The notes: generated by a model from the sequence alone, not told the origin. 56,031 bases of DNA from Limimaricola litoreus (GCF_024159025.1 NZ_JAMYXC010000026.1:1-56031), one strand, 5' to 3'. Shown: positions 1-8,490, numbered from the stretch's first letter. Translations and numbers: made by a program.

Positions 1-865
1 CGCCTTCGATCTCGCCCGAGGGATGCGGCAGGTCGGGCATGACCGGCGCCCCGGCCTGCGGCAGGGGTGCTGCCGGCTCGGAACCCGATGGCGTGTCGAG
101 CAGATCCTCGTCCGCGTCGCCCGTCGCGCCGGTTTCGACCTCCGGGGGCATGGGCCCGTCCCCTGCGCCGTCCGGTGCCTCCGCCAACTCGGACGAGGGC
201 TCGGCAAGCGGCGCGGGCGCCGCCAGGTCCGTTTCGGGGCTGTCATCCTCGTCCTCCGGCGCGTCCGCCTCATCCGGGGCGAAAGGCATCGCGGAGGCTT
301 CGGGCGCGGGATCGGGGGATGGCTCTTCCGATGGCAGGGGGGCGGGCGTCTCCTCCGGCCGTTCCTGCACCGCCGCGTCGTCGCGCGCGACCGGATCCGC
401 GAGGCCCGCAACCGTGCCGAACCATGGCTCGCCGGGAAACCCGTCCGGCGCGGGGGTGGCGGCGAAGGCCACCGGGCCGAGCGCGTGTTCGCGCGCGAAA
501 CCTTCCGCCTCGTCCAGCGTCTCGCGCGCCACCGCCGCGACATGGGTGCGTCCATCGCGCGCGAGGTGATCGATCACCAGCTCCTCGACCGCGTAAGGGG
601 TCGTCCCCTCGAGCGCGGCGGCGACCTGCGCGTCGTCGAGCGTGCCCTCCAGCTCGAGATAGCGGATCTGGTCGTCGGGGATGAGCAGCTTGGTGCGCAG
701 CCCCTCGGGCGCGAGCGACAGCGCCCTGTCGCGCAGCCGCGCGAGATCGCCCGCGAGATCGGGGCTGTCGAGCGGTACTTCGCCCACGCGGCTCCAGCCG
801 TCCGGAGCACGGTGCAGAAGTTTCAGGCCCTCGAGCGAGAGCGACAGGGCGAAATTCGGTGTCAT
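1..865 (-). CDS. Acidic Pro/Ala/Glu-rich hypothetical protein (N-terminal part)
   Basis: The reading frame opens at the ATG complementary to 863-865 and stays open to the left edge, so only the N-terminal ~288 residues are seen. It begins MTPNFALSLSLEGLKLLHRA. The first ~140 residues look like a folded domain. They are followed by a long linker rich in Pro, Ala, Glu and Asp (runs such as EETPAPLPSEEPSPDPAPEA). Proteins with this start occur across Rhodobacteraceae and, as I recall, are often labelled 'translation initiation factor 2', apparently because of the acidic Pro/Ala-rich region; nothing here supports a translation role. The function is unknown. The gene diverges from the SIMPL-domain gene across a 169-base gap. 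Confidence 0.75.
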   Translation of the reverse strand, partial: MTPNFALSLSLEGLKLLHRAPDGWSRVGEVPLDSPDLAGDLARLRDRALSLAPEGLRTKLLIPDDQIRYLELEGTLDDAQVAAALEGTTPYAVEELVIDHLARDGRTHVAAVARETLDEAEGFAREHALGPVAFAATPAPDGFPGEPWFGTVAGLADPVARDDAAVQERPEETPAPLPSEEPSPDPAPEASAMPFAPDEADAPEDEDDSPETDLAAPAPLAEPSSELAEAPDGAGDGPMPPEVETGATGDADEDLLDTPSGSEPAAPLPQAGAPVMPDLPHPSGEIEG

Positions 866-1034
866 GCGGCAGGCCTTAGCATCACTGGCCGGGTCCGGGA
901 ACAGACCCGCCAGTCGGCCCGCATCTTGCAGGCAGCTTTCCGCGCGCGCAACCCGCCGCCCGCAGGTTGTGATCGCGCCCCCTTGCACCATTCCGCCGCT
1001 GGGCGTTCGATGCGCGCGACCAAAGGAGGATTCC

Positions 1035-1763
1035 ATGACTTTCGCCCGCCTTGCCGCTCTCGCCCTCGTGACCGGCCTTGCCGTCCCCGCTATGGCCCAG
1101 ATGGTCGCCCCCGCCATGGCCCAGACGGGGCAATCGACCCTTGCGCCCGTGCGTAGCATCACCGTGGCGGGCGAGGGGCATGTGCGCGCCGCGCCCGAAA
1201 TGGCCCGCGTCCGCCTCGGTGTGAGCGAAACCGCCCCCACGGCGCGCGCCGCGCTCGACGCGATGAACGCGGCCATGGCCCGCGTGCTCGACCAGCTGAG
1301 CGCGGCCGGCATCGCGCCCGAAGACGTGCAGACCGGACAACTCAGCCTCGACCGCGATTACGCGCGCGCCCGCGATGGGCAGTCCGAGCCCGAGGGCTTC
1401 GTCGCGAGCACGCTGGTGGAGCTTCGGGTGCAGGAGATCGATTCGCTCGGCGCGGTGCTCGATGCCGCCGTGGGCGAGGGGGCGAACCGGCTGCAGGGGA
1501 TCGAGTTCATGCTGGCCGATCAGGCGGCGGCACGAAACGAGGCGCGCCGCGCCGCCGTGGCGGATGCGCAGGCCCGTGCCGCGCTTTATGCCCAGAGCGC
1601 GGAGGTTGCGCTGGGAGAGGTGCTGTCGATCTCCGAAAGCAACATCTCCTCGGGCCCGCAGCCGATGATGGGCATGCGCATGGCGGCCGCCGAAAGCGTG
1701 CCGATCGCGCAGGGCGAGGTGGAGGTCTCGGCCGGGGTGACGCTCGTCTTCGCGATCGACTGA
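1035..1763 (+). CDS. SIMPL (DUF541) domain periplasmic protein
   Basis: The 242-residue product has a clear Sec signal peptide (MTFARLAALALVTGLAVPAMA, residues 1-21), followed by the SIMPL/DUF541 fold: ITVAGEGHVRAAPEMARVRL near the start, a central helical stretch with ARAALDAMNAAMARVLDQL, and a C-terminal VSAGVTLVFAID. Family members are periplasmic or outer-membrane-associated. Some are linked to oxidative stress or kinase signalling, but no biochemical role is settled. The start at 1035 was chosen over upstream in-frame starts because a strong Shine-Dalgarno (AAAGGAGGA, 1021-1029) sits just before it and the signal peptide starts there. It converges on the DUF421 gene with only 7 bases between the stops. 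Confidence 0.88.
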   Translation: MTFARLAALALVTGLAVPAMAQMVAPAMAQTGQSTLAPVRSITVAGEGHVRAAPEMARVRLGVSETAPTARAALDAMNAAMARVLDQLSAAGIAPEDVQTGQLSLDRDYARARDGQSEPEGFVASTLVELRVQEIDSLGAVLDAAVGEGANRLQGIEFMLADQAAARNEARRAAVADAQARAALYAQSAEVALGEVLSISESNISSGPQPMMGMRMAAAESVPIAQGEVEVSAGVTLVFAID

Positions 1764-1770
1764 GCCGCGC

Positions 1771-2301
1771 TCAGCCCCGGCCCGGCAGGTCGGCGATCGC
1801 GAAATCCGCCGATCCGCCGCCCTCGGGCTTGGGAATCACGCTGAAGGAGCCGTCGCTTTCGATCACCACGGCGGCGATCTCCTCCGGCGCCGCGCTGCCG
1901 TTGTTGCGGATCACCGAGAGAAGCTCCTCGTGGGTGACCCGCTCGCGGCGCAGCGCGTCGTAGAGGATCTCGCCCTTGTGCATCACCAGCCGCGGCTCCG
2001 AGCGCACCAGCCGCGCCACGCGCTCTGAGGCGACCGAGCTTTTCGCCACGAGATATTGCAGCCCGATCAGCACGGCGAAAGCGGTCATTCCCTCGGCCAG
2101 CGCCACGCTTTCCGACAGCAGAATCGTCGCCAGCGTCGAGCCGAGCGCCACGGTGACGACGAGGTCGAAGGCGTTGAGCTTGGCCAGAGTTCGCTTGCCC
2201 GAGATGCGCAGAAAGGCGACGAGCCCTCCATAGGCCAGCGCGCCGACGAGGATGGTGCGGATGATCCCGCTCCAGCCCTGAAACAGCATCTCCTCGATCA
2301 T
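1771..2301 (-). CDS. DUF421 (YetF-like) membrane protein
   Basis: This 176-residue protein has three hydrophobic segments in its first ~90 residues and a soluble C-terminal half. The family signature SGKRTLAKLNAFDLVVTVALG falls between the first two membrane segments, and the soluble part has the typical IRNNG and VVIESDGSFSVI strands. DUF421/YetF proteins are integral membrane proteins. Some Bacillus members are needed for spore germination (SpoVA-type names), but the general role is unknown. An AGGAG Shine-Dalgarno lies before the ATG. The gene starts 22 bases after the stop of the glycosyltransferase-like gene and is probably co-transcribed with it. Confidence 0.85.
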   Translation of the reverse strand: MIEEMLFQGWSGIIRTILVGALAYGGLVAFLRISGKRTLAKLNAFDLVVTVALGSTLATILLSESVALAEGMTAFAVLIGLQYLVAKSSVASERVARLVRSEPRLVMHKGEILYDALRRERVTHEELLSVIRNNGSAAPEEIAAVVIESDGSFSVIPKPEGGGSADFAIADLPGRG

Positions 2302-2323
2302 CGCGCTCTCCTGCCTTGCGGTG

Positions 2324-3301
2324 TCATCTCATCCAGAACCCATGGGTGCGCAGGATGGTTCGGATTTCCTTTTCGGTGGCGGGCAGCGCCGCGCGGTCGA
2401 ACAGCGCGCGCGCCTTGGCGCCCCGCCCCTGGTAGACCATGCGCCTGATCGGCTCGTGCCGCTTCAGGAGTTTCTTGAGCCGGTTCGGCGCGGCCACGCG
2501 TTCGAGTGCTGCGACCACGCCGTCCGCCTCGCGCGCATAAAGCAGCGGAAAAGTGCGGTAGTGGCAGGTGAGCGCGCCGTCGAGCCCGACCAGCGCCGGG
2601 CCGGGGCGGCCACCCCTCAGGGCATGGATCACCAGCGGCAGCGCCACCTGGTCGAGCCAGGGATCGAAGGGCTGCAGCGCCACCTCCCTTGGCGGATCGT
2701 CGCGGATCGTCACCGCGTATTCGGCGAAGAGCGCGCCGAAGGCACGGGCATCCGGCCCGCAGAACCAGCCCGCGTTGAAATAGAGATAGCGCTTCCAGAA
2801 TTCATCGGGCCAGGACGGATCGAGCGAGCTTTCGAAATCGAGCTCGAATCGGTCATAGAGCGATTTCCAGCTGGCGGTGTAGCCGGGCCAGTAGACCTCC
2901 TCGACCGGCCATGTTCCCTCGCGCCGCATCGAGGCGGCGGGGGGCAGGGCGGCGATCGGCAGCTCACCGATCTCGCCGAGAATCAGCGTGTCGCTGTCGA
3001 GGAAGAGAAACGGGGAGGCAGGCAGGACGGCGAGCGCCTCGATCTTGTTGCCATGCGGGTAGGCGCTGCCGAAGTGCCGGTTTTCGAAGGGCAGGATCTC
3101 GGCTCCCAGTTCGGCGAGCATGGCGCGGCCCTCGTCGCTCATGCGCGGATCCTCGGTCCAGAGCGGGCCGGGCTGCGGCTCGGCCACGATGAGGCGGCCC
3201 GCGAATCTCGGCGCGTTGGCACGCAGCGAAGCGGCCAGAAGCAGCGCCTCGGCCTCGATCCGGCCCGACTGGCCGATGATGACGATGTCGAACGATGCCA
3301 T
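2324..3301 (-). CDS. Putative glycosyltransferase-like protein
   Basis: This 325-residue protein opens with a Rossmann-like strand (FDIVIIGQSGRIEAEALLLAASL) and carries LFLDSDTLILG at residues 99-109. The D-x-D there (Asp102, Asp104) is the metal/sugar-nucleotide signature of GT-A fold glycosyltransferases. A later YFNAGWFCG segment resembles the acceptor/active-site loop of GT8-like enzymes. No signal peptide or membrane helix is evident, so it should be cytoplasmic. The substrate cannot be inferred. A GGGAG Shine-Dalgarno precedes the ATG. It lies upstream of, and probably in an operon with, the DUF421 gene. It could equally be labelled a conserved hypothetical protein; the fold assignment is moderately sure, the activity less so. 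Confidence 0.65.
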   Translation of the reverse strand: MASFDIVIIGQSGRIEAEALLLAASLRANAPRFAGRLIVAEPQPGPLWTEDPRMSDEGRAMLAELGAEILPFENRHFGSAYPHGNKIEALAVLPASPFLFLDSDTLILGEIGELPIAALPPAASMRREGTWPVEEVYWPGYTASWKSLYDRFELDFESSLDPSWPDEFWKRYLYFNAGWFCGPDARAFGALFAEYAVTIRDDPPREVALQPFDPWLDQVALPLVIHALRGGRPGPALVGLDGALTCHYRTFPLLYAREADGVVAALERVAAPNRLKKLLKRHEPIRRMVYQGRGAKARALFDRAALPATEKEIRTILRTHGFWMR

Positions 3302-3377
3302 GCGCGCTCCCTTGCGGGATGACCCTAGGAAGGGGGGCGGGCCCGGTCAAACCGGCATCTTTTGCGAAAGGGGGGAG

Positions 3378-3461
3378 TGGTGGGCGACCCTGGAATCGAA
3401 CCAGGCGTGGGTCTCCCCGGCGGAGTTACAGTCCGCTGCCGCACCTTGCAGCTCGTCGCCC
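3378..3461 (-). tRNA. tRNA-Tyr (GTA)
   Basis: Read on the minus strand, this is an 84-base class II tRNA. The acceptor stem GGGCGAC pairs with GTCGCCC, and CCA is encoded at the 3' end (3378-3380). The anticodon stem-loop GCGGA-CTGTAAC-TCCGC has anticodon GTA at 3427-3429. There is a long variable arm, and the T-loop is TTCGATT. A convincing promoter lies directly upstream (3492-3520). It is divergent from rlmB. Confidence 0.95.
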
Positions 3462-3491
3462 GCAGCCGGGCCTCGACCCGGTGCGAGAGCG

Positions 3492-3520
3492 GGAATAGGC
3501 GCTTGACCTGATGGCGTCAA
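3492..3520 (-). promoter_or_regulatory. Sigma70-type promoter of tRNA-Tyr
   Basis: On the minus strand, TTGACG (3515-3520) and TATTCC (3492-3497) are separated by exactly 17 bases. The predicted start lies about 20-25 bases before the tRNA 5' end at 3461. The match and spacing are good for a housekeeping promoter; it is not experimentally tested. Confidence 0.6.
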
Positions 3521-3637
3521 CCTCAAAATCCGGCTTCCGCGACGGCGTCGTGACGGCGCGGCGGCGCGGAAGCCGTGGCTGGACTTCGCGGGCACGAACG
3601 CGCAATCAGGCGGGGCCTGAGCCAAGCGGAGAGCGCC

Positions 3638-4429
3638 ATGAAGAAGCCGAAATGGGTGATCGAGAAGGAACAGTCCAAGCGCGCCTCGGCCGCCGAGACG
3701 GTCTGGCTCTTCGGCCTGCATGCCGTGCGCGACGCGCTCCAGAACCCGCGCCGCGAACGGCTGCGCCTCGTGGTGACGCTCAACGCGCAGGCCAAGCTCG
3801 AAGAGGCCATCGCGCAAAGCGGCATGACGCCCGAGATCTCCGATCCGCGCAAGTTCGCGGCGCCGATCGACCCGGAATCGGTGCATCAGGGCGCGGCGCT
3901 CGAAGTGAAGCCGCTCGACTGGGGGGCGCTCGACGATGTCGCTCTGGCCGGCGAGGGCGAGGGGCCGCCGCGGCTCTTGCTGCTCGACCGGGTGACCGAT
4001 CCGCACAATGTCGGCGCGATCCTGCGCTCGGCCGAGGTCTTCGGCGCGCGCGCGGTGATCGGCGTGCAGCGCCATTCCGCGCCAGAGACCGGGGCGCTGG
4101 CCAAGACCGCCTCGGGCGCGCTGGAGCGGCAGCCCTACCTGCGGGTGCGCAACCTCGCGGACACGATGGGCCGGCTCAAGGAGATGGGCTATCTCGTGCT
4201 GGGCCTTGCCGGCGAGGCGGAGGTCTCGATCGAGGAAGCCATCGAGGGCAGGCGTGACCGCCCGGTGGCGCTGGTCCTGGGGGCCGAGGGGCCAGGGCTG
4301 CGCGAGCGCACGCGCGAGACCTGCGACGCGCTGGTGCGCATCGACGCGGCAGGCGGCTTCGGCTCGCTCAACGTCTCGAATGCCGCGGCCGTGGCGCTCT
4401 ATGCCGTGCGCGTGCCGCGCGGCTCCTGA
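3638..4429 (+). CDS. rlmB: 23S rRNA (guanosine-2'-O)-methyltransferase RlmB
   Basis: This is a SPOUT-class (TrmH family) 2'-O-methyltransferase of 263 residues that should methylate G2251 of 23S rRNA using S-adenosylmethionine. The N-terminal substrate-binding domain (LFGLHAVRDAL, residues 24-34) is followed by the three SPOUT motifs: motif 1 LDRVTDPHNVGAILRSAEVF with Asn124 and Arg130, motif 2 VALVLGAEGPGL, and motif 3 GSLNVSNAAAVALY, which forms the trefoil knot. The ATG at 3638 follows a GGAGAG Shine-Dalgarno and gives the usual family length; upstream in-frame starts would add non-conserved sequence. The nearby tRNA-Tyr gives an RNA-related neighbourhood. A strong terminator lies about 140 bases downstream. 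Confidence 0.9.
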   Translation: MKKPKWVIEKEQSKRASAAETVWLFGLHAVRDALQNPRRERLRLVVTLNAQAKLEEAIAQSGMTPEISDPRKFAAPIDPESVHQGAALEVKPLDWGALDDVALAGEGEGPPRLLLLDRVTDPHNVGAILRSAEVFGARAVIGVQRHSAPETGALAKTASGALERQPYLRVRNLADTMGRLKEMGYLVLGLAGEAEVSIEEAIEGRRDRPVALVLGAEGPGLRERTRETCDALVRIDAAGGFGSLNVSNAAAVALYAVRVPRGS

Positions 4430-4569
4430 CCCGCAAGGGGCCTCTCGCAGGCTTCACGAATGCGCGAAATGGACTGCCGGTGGAACCATTTCGGGTTTAG
4501 TATGTTTCATGGAGGCGCGTATCTGGAACATATGCGTTTCATTTCACTGTCCCTCGTTCCACACCTTGA

Positions 4570-4596
4570 AGCCCGGGCACGGCCCGGGCTTTTTTT
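4570..4596 (+). terminator. Strong rho-independent terminator
   Basis: AGCCCGGGC (4570-4578), loop ACG, then the perfect complement GCCCGGGCT (4582-4590), followed by six T residues on the plus strand. It ends rlmB transcription, or that of a possible short RNA from 4430-4590. The T-run reaches the stop codon of hisE on the other strand. Confidence 0.88.
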
Positions 4597-4906
4597 ATGT
4601 CGAACGCGCCGCCTTTTCGGCGATCCCCGAGCGGCCCTCGCGCCGGGACAGCTCGGCCTCGATGTCGTCGAGGCTCACGTCGCGCGCGGCGCACATCACC
4701 AACAGGTGGTAGAGCGCGTCGGCGGCCTCCGAAGTGAGCCTCTCACGGTCGCCCTTCACCGCTTCGATCACCGCCTCGATCGCCTCCTCGCCGAACTTCT
4801 CGGCGCATTTCTCCGGCCCCTTGGACAGCAGCTTCGCGGTCCAGCTCGTCTCGGGGTCGGCGCCGCGGCGCGACAGGATCGTCTCGGACAATGCTTTCAG
4901 GCTCAT
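4595..4906 (-). CDS. hisE: Phosphoribosyl-ATP pyrophosphatase HisE
   Basis: A 103-residue protein that hydrolyses phosphoribosyl-ATP to phosphoribosyl-AMP, the second step of histidine synthesis. It is a single-domain all-alpha MazG-like NTP pyrophosphatase. The metal-binding signature [17 protein letters not shown] (residues 33-49) and the second motif [12 protein letters not shown] (60-71) are both present. The length is normal for a free-standing HisE not fused to HisI. The ATG (4904-4906) overlaps the hisF stop by four bases (ATGA), indicating translational coupling. It is the last gene of the minus-strand hisF-hisE unit. Confidence 0.93.
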   Translation of the reverse strand: MSLKALSETILSRRGADPETSWTAKLLSKGPEKCAEKFGEEAIEAVIEAVKGDRERLTSEAADALYHLLVMCAARDVSLDDIEAELSRREGRSGIAEKAARST

Positions 4907-5664
4907 GCCATCCTCATCGGAATGCCGGCGGCCTGCATATGCGCCTTGGCCTCGGCGATGCTGTAGGTGCCGAAGTGGAAGATCGAAGCGGCGAGCACGG
5001 CGCTCGCGCCGCCTTCGGTGACCCCCTCGACGAGGTGGTCGAGCGTGCCGACACCGCCGCTTGCAATCACAGGGATATCGACCGCCTCCGAAATGGCGCG
5101 GGTGAGCGGCAGGTTGAAGCCCTGCCGCGTGCCGTCGCGGTCCATCGAGGTAAGCAGGATTTCCCCCGCGCCACGCGCCTCCATGTCGCGCGCGAACTCG
5201 ACCGCGTCGATGCCTGTGGGCTTGCGCCCGCCATGGGTGAAGATCTCCCAGCGTCCCGGCTCGACCGTCTTGGCGTCGATCGCCACGACGATGCATTGCG
5301 CACCGAAACGCTGCGCGGCCTCGGTGACGACCGTGCGGTCGGCCACGGCGGCGGAGTTGAAGCTCACCTTGTCGGCCCCCGCCAGCAGGAGCGCGCGCAC
5401 GTCGTGATGGCTGCGCACCCCGCCGCCCACGGTGAGCGGGATGTAGCAGCTCTCGGCGGTGCGGCGGACGAGGTCGAACATCGTGCCGCGATTCTCATGC
5501 GTGGCGTGAATATCGAGAAAGCACAGCTCGTCGGCGCCGGCGGCGTCATAGGCGCGCGCGGCATCCACCGGATCGCCCGCGTCGCGCAGGTCCACGAAAT
5601 TGACGCCCTTCACCACGCGGCCATCGGCCACGTCGAGACAGGGAATGATGCGGGTTTTGAGCAT
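4903..5664 (-). CDS. hisF: Imidazole glycerol phosphate synthase cyclase subunit HisF
   Basis: The 253-residue (beta-alpha)8 barrel condenses PRFAR with ammonia delivered by HisH to give imidazole-glycerol phosphate and AICAR. The N-terminal [20 protein letters not shown] carries the catalytic Asp11. The second catalytic Asp is Asp130 in VVAIDAKT. Phosphate-binding loops GGGVRS (80-85) and ASGGVGT are present. Family length is exact with the ATG at 5664. It is translationally coupled to hisE. Its glutaminase partner HisH lies about 3 kb away on the same strand. Upstream it diverges from a DUF302 gene across 114 bases, so it needs its own promoter rather than sharing one with hisA. Confidence 0.95.
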   Translation of the reverse strand: MLKTRIIPCLDVADGRVVKGVNFVDLRDAGDPVDAARAYDAAGADELCFLDIHATHENRGTMFDLVRRTAESCYIPLTVGGGVRSHHDVRALLLAGADKVSFNSAAVADRTVVTEAAQRFGAQCIVVAIDAKTVEPGRWEIFTHGGRKPTGIDAVEFARDMEARGAGEILLTSMDRDGTRQGFNLPLTRAISEAVDIPVIASGGVGTLDHLVEGVTEGGASAVLAASIFHFGTYSIAEAKAHMQAAGIPMRMA

Positions 5665-5778
5665 GAGCGGCCTCCGGGCTGTCGCGGTCCTTCTAGCGCC
5701 CATGACCCGGCGGGGCCAGTGCCGGAACGGAAGGCCCGCGCGCGTCGTTGGGGCGGCAGCACAATGGGAGCATTTCAC

Positions 5779-6225
5779 ATGAAACGCACGATTCTCGCGG
5801 GCCTCGCGGCTACCGCCCTCGCCGCACCCGCCATGGCCGACATCGAGACCATGCAAGCCAGCGGTACCGTCGCCGAGGCGATGGACCGTCTGGAGGCTGC
5901 CGTCACCGAAGCAGGGGCCACCGTCTTCGCGCGCGTCGATCATGGCGGCGGGGCGGAAAAGGCGGGCATGACGCTGGCCGACAGCGAGCTGCTGATCTTC
6001 GGCAACCCGCAGCTCGGCACGCCGGTGATGCAGGAGGATCCGCTCGCCGGGCTCTACCTGCCGCTCAAGATCCTCGCCTATGACGACGGCTCGGGGCAGG
6101 TGCACATCGCCTATGAGGAGGTCGAGGAGACCTTCGACGATCTGAACGTCGATGACGATCTCGAGGCCATCGAGAAGATGGAAGACGCGCTGGAGAAGTT
6201 CGCCAAGGCCGCGGCGGGGGAGTGA
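5779..6225 (+). CDS. DUF302 domain secreted protein
   Basis: A 148-residue protein with a Sec signal peptide ([20 protein letters not shown], residues 1-20) and a DUF302 domain: [45 protein letters not shown], and [20 protein letters not shown]. The tail is acidic. Family members are small periplasmic proteins of unknown function, structurally related to TT1751. The ATG at 5779 is preceded by GGGAG at good spacing; an in-frame ATG at 5764 would only add a non-hydrophobic MGAFH. It is divergent from hisF and sits inside the histidine cluster in the opposite orientation, with no evident link to histidine synthesis. Confidence 0.85.
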   Translation: MKRTILAGLAATALAAPAMADIETMQASGTVAEAMDRLEAAVTEAGATVFARVDHGGGAEKAGMTLADSELLIFGNPQLGTPVMQEDPLAGLYLPLKILAYDDGSGQVHIAYEEVEETFDDLNVDDDLEAIEKMEDALEKFAKAAAGE

Positions 6226-6288
6226 ATCCGCCCCGGCGCGCGCGTGACGGACGGCGCGCCATGCGTATTTGAAGAAAGATGAACCGGG

Positions 6289-6320
6289 GGCGCCGCGCGA
6301 AAGGCCGTGCGGCGCCTCTT
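6289..6320 (+). terminator. Probable terminator after the DUF302 gene
   Basis: GGCGCCGCGCG (6289-6299) pairs with CGTGCGGCGCC (6306-6316) with one G-T pair, followed by TCTTT. The stem is strong but the T-run is poor. It lies between the converging DUF302 gene and hisA. Confidence 0.5.
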
Positions 6321-6324
6321 TGTC

Positions 6325-7047
6325 TCAGCCCTTGAGCAACGCCAGCGCCTGCGCGAGGTCGATCGCGCCGTCGTAGAGCGCGCGGCCCGAAATCGCCCCC
6401 GCGATCACGCCGGTCGATTTCAAGGCTGCGAGATCGTCCAGCGATGAGACCCCGCCAGAGGCGATCACCGGGATCGAGACCGCGCGCGCGAGGGCCTCGG
6501 TCGCGGCGAGGTTCGGCCCCGCCATCGCGCCGTCGCGGGCGATGTCGGTGTAGATGATCGCGGCTACGCCCGCATCCTCGAAGCTTTTGGCCAGATCCGT
6601 GACCATGACGTCGGTCTCCTCGGCCCAGCCGCGCGTGGCCACGCGGCCCTCGCGCGCATCGAGCCCCACGGCCACCTTGCCCGGGAAAGCCTTGGCCGCC
6701 TCGCGCACGAGGTCGGGGTTTTCCACGGCCACCGTCCCGAGAATCACGCGGGCGAGGCCCTTGTCGATCCAGGTCTCGATGGTCTTCATGTCGCGGATGC
6801 CGCCGCCGAGCTGCGCCGGCACGCCGGGGCAGGCAGCGAGGATCGCCTCGACCGCATCGCCGTTGACCGGCGCGCCCGCGAAGGCGCCGTTGAGATCGAC
6901 GAGATGCAGCCACTCGGTCCCGGCCTCGACGAAGGCGCGCGCCTGCGCCGCCGGGTCGTCGTTGAACACCGTGGCCTTGTCCATCTCGCCGCGCAGAAGG
7001 CGCACGGCCTGGCCGTCCTTGAGGTCGATGGCGGGGTAGAGGATCAT
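6325..7047 (-). CDS. hisA: Phosphoribosylformimino-AICAR ribotide isomerase HisA
   Basis: The 240-residue (beta-alpha)8 barrel isomerises ProFAR to PRFAR, the substrate of HisF/HisH. It starts [17 protein letters not shown] with catalytic Asp8. The second catalytic Asp is Asp130 in [10 protein letters not shown], and phosphate loops GGGIRD and ASGGVSS are conserved. Length is typical. It is transcribed in the same direction as the other his genes. However, it is separated from hisH by a DUF2147 gene and a hydrolase gene, and from hisF by a DUF302 gene, all on the plus strand, so it cannot be in one polycistronic message with them. Confidence 0.95.
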   Translation of the reverse strand: MILYPAIDLKDGQAVRLLRGEMDKATVFNDDPAAQARAFVEAGTEWLHLVDLNGAFAGAPVNGDAVEAILAACPGVPAQLGGGIRDMKTIETWIDKGLARVILGTVAVENPDLVREAAKAFPGKVAVGLDAREGRVATRGWAEETDVMVTDLAKSFEDAGVAAIIYTDIARDGAMAGPNLAATEALARAVSIPVIASGGVSSLDDLAALKSTGVIAGAISGRALYDGAIDLAQALALLKG

Positions 7048-7179
7048 GGCGCGGTCTCCGAAGGCAGAATGTGCGCTCGCGCTGTGGCACGAGGGGGGCG
7101 CGGATGCAACGCCGCGTCAGCCTTGCCACGCGGTCCGGCAGCATCGTCTGCTCGCTCCATCTCTAGGGAGGAGACAACC

Positions 7180-7569
7180 ATGAAGAGACTGGCGATCGCA
7201 GTCTGTGCGCTGATCGGGATGGCGGGGGGCGCGATGGCCGACCCGCTGCAAGGCACATGGCGCACGGCGCCGGACGACAACGGCAACAGCGGCCTCGTGC
7301 AGGTCGCGCCCTGCGGCGCGCAGCTTTGCGGGCAGCTGGTGAAGGCCTATGGCCCCGGCGGCGCCGAGATCGCCTCGCCCAACCTCGGGCGCAACATCAT
7401 CTCCGAGACCATATCCGTCGGAGGCGGCGAGTATCGCGGCAAGGTCTTCGCCCCCGATACCGGCAAGACCTATAATTCCAAGCTGGTGATGACCGGCAAT
7501 CGTCTGTCGGTCTCGGGTTGCGTTCTGGGCTTCTGCCGCGAAGGCGGAGTCTGGCAGAAGCTGCAATAG
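7180..7569 (+). CDS. DUF2147 domain secreted protein
   Basis: A 129-residue product with a Sec signal peptide (residues 1-21, ending GGAMA) and a DUF2147 domain that starts DPLQGTWRTAPDDNGNSGLVQV. Paired cysteines in PCGAQLCGQL and SGCVLGFCREGGVW are typical of the family and probably form disulfides after export. The family adopts a small beta-barrel of unknown function. The ATG at 7180 is chosen for its AGGGAGGAG Shine-Dalgarno (7165-7173) and the signal peptide. It is divergent from hisA across about 130 bases. The downstream hydrolase gene starts 63 bases on and may be co-transcribed. Confidence 0.88.
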   Translation: MKRLAIAVCALIGMAGGAMADPLQGTWRTAPDDNGNSGLVQVAPCGAQLCGQLVKAYGPGGAEIASPNLGRNIISETISVGGGEYRGKVFAPDTGKTYNSKLVMTGNRLSVSGCVLGFCREGGVWQKLQ

Positions 7570-7632
7570 GCCGGAACAGCACGGGGGGCCTGCCGGTTCT
7601 TTCTTTCGCAGTTGAAAAGGGAAGGACATCTC

Positions 7633-8439
7633 ATGCCCCTCGTCACCACCAAGGACCAGACCCAGCTCTATGTGAAGGATTGGGGCGAAGGCCGCCCCGT
7701 GGTGCTGATCCACGGCTGGCCGCTCAATTCCGACAGCTGGGAATACCAGGCGGTGCGCCTGGCCGAAGCGGGCCACCGTGTCGTCGCCTATGACCGCCGC
7801 GGCTTTGGCCGCTCGGGCCAGCCGTTTCAGGGCTATGACTACGACACCATGGCCGACGATCTCGACACGGTGATGCGCGAGCTGGATCTCAGGGACGCGG
7901 CCATCGTCGGCTTCTCGATGGGCGGCGGCGAGGTCGCGCGCTACATGTCGCGCCACGAGGGGCGCAATGTGCGCGCCGCCGGGCTGATCGCCTCGATCGC
8001 GCCGGGCATGCTCAAATCCGACAAGAACCCCGACGGCGTCACGCCCGACGTGTTCGAGGGGATGAAAGAGGGCCTGCGCAAGGACCGGCCCGAATTCCTA
8101 TCCGAGTTCTTCAAGAGCTTCTATGGCAACAAGGTCAGCGAAGGCGTGCTGCACTGGTCGCTGATGATGGCGATGCAGGCCAGCCCCAAGGCCACGCTCG
8201 ATTGCGTCGACGCCTTCGGCAAGACCGATTTCACCGATGACATGAACGCCTTCGGCGTGCCGACCTTGGTGGTGCACGGCGCCAAGGACGAGACCGTGCC
8301 CGCCGACCCCTCGGGCCGCCGCGCGGCGAGGCTGATCGGGCAGAAGGCGACGCTCAAGGAATACGACGACGCGCCGCACGGGCTCACCGCGACCCATGCC
8401 GACCGCTTCTACGAGGATCTCGCCGCTTTCCTGAAGTGA
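7633..8439 (+). CDS. Alpha/beta hydrolase, non-heme chloroperoxidase-like
   Basis: The 268-residue alpha/beta hydrolase has the oxyanion motif LIHGWPLNSDSW (25-36) and the nucleophile elbow GFSMGGGE with Ser95. Asp is in VHGAKDETVP and His in YDDAPHGL, completing the triad. The overall pattern (YDRRGFGRSGQP, MADDLDTVM) is that of cofactor-free haloperoxidases / arylesterases. These probably act as esterases or perhydrolases in vivo; the true substrate is unknown. No signal peptide is present, so it is cytoplasmic. The ATG at 7633 follows GGAAGGAC. It ends at a strong terminator shared with convergent hisH. Confidence 0.85.
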   Translation: MPLVTTKDQTQLYVKDWGEGRPVVLIHGWPLNSDSWEYQAVRLAEAGHRVVAYDRRGFGRSGQPFQGYDYDTMADDLDTVMRELDLRDAAIVGFSMGGGEVARYMSRHEGRNVRAAGLIASIAPGMLKSDKNPDGVTPDVFEGMKEGLRKDRPEFLSEFFKSFYGNKVSEGVLHWSLMMAMQASPKATLDCVDAFGKTDFTDDMNAFGVPTLVVHGAKDETVPADPSGRRAARLIGQKATLKEYDDAPHGLTATHADRFYEDLAAFLK

Positions 8440-8458
8440 GCGATGTCCCTCGGAAGCG

Positions 8459-8485
8459 AAAGGCCCGCGCCTTGCGCGGGCCTTT
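8459..8485. terminator. Bidirectional rho-independent terminator
   Basis: AAAGGCCCGCGC (8459-8470), loop CTT, GCGCGGGCCTTT (8474-8485): a perfect 12-bp stem flanked by A and T runs. It can terminate both the plus-strand hydrolase transcript and the minus-strand hisB-hisH transcript, which converge here. Confidence 0.9.
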
Positions 8486-8490
8486 TGCGG

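Noticed and set aside
4460-4966. A plus-strand frame (MREMDCRWNHFGF...) across the rlmB-hisE gap
   Set aside because: It runs straight through a strong terminator and then antisense to hisE, with no ribosome site; better viewed as non-coding 3' sequence.
4595-5296. Long hisE reading frame extended upstream to 5296
   Set aside because: The upstream part is a shadow of hisF; HisE proper starts at 4906 with ATGA coupling to hisF.
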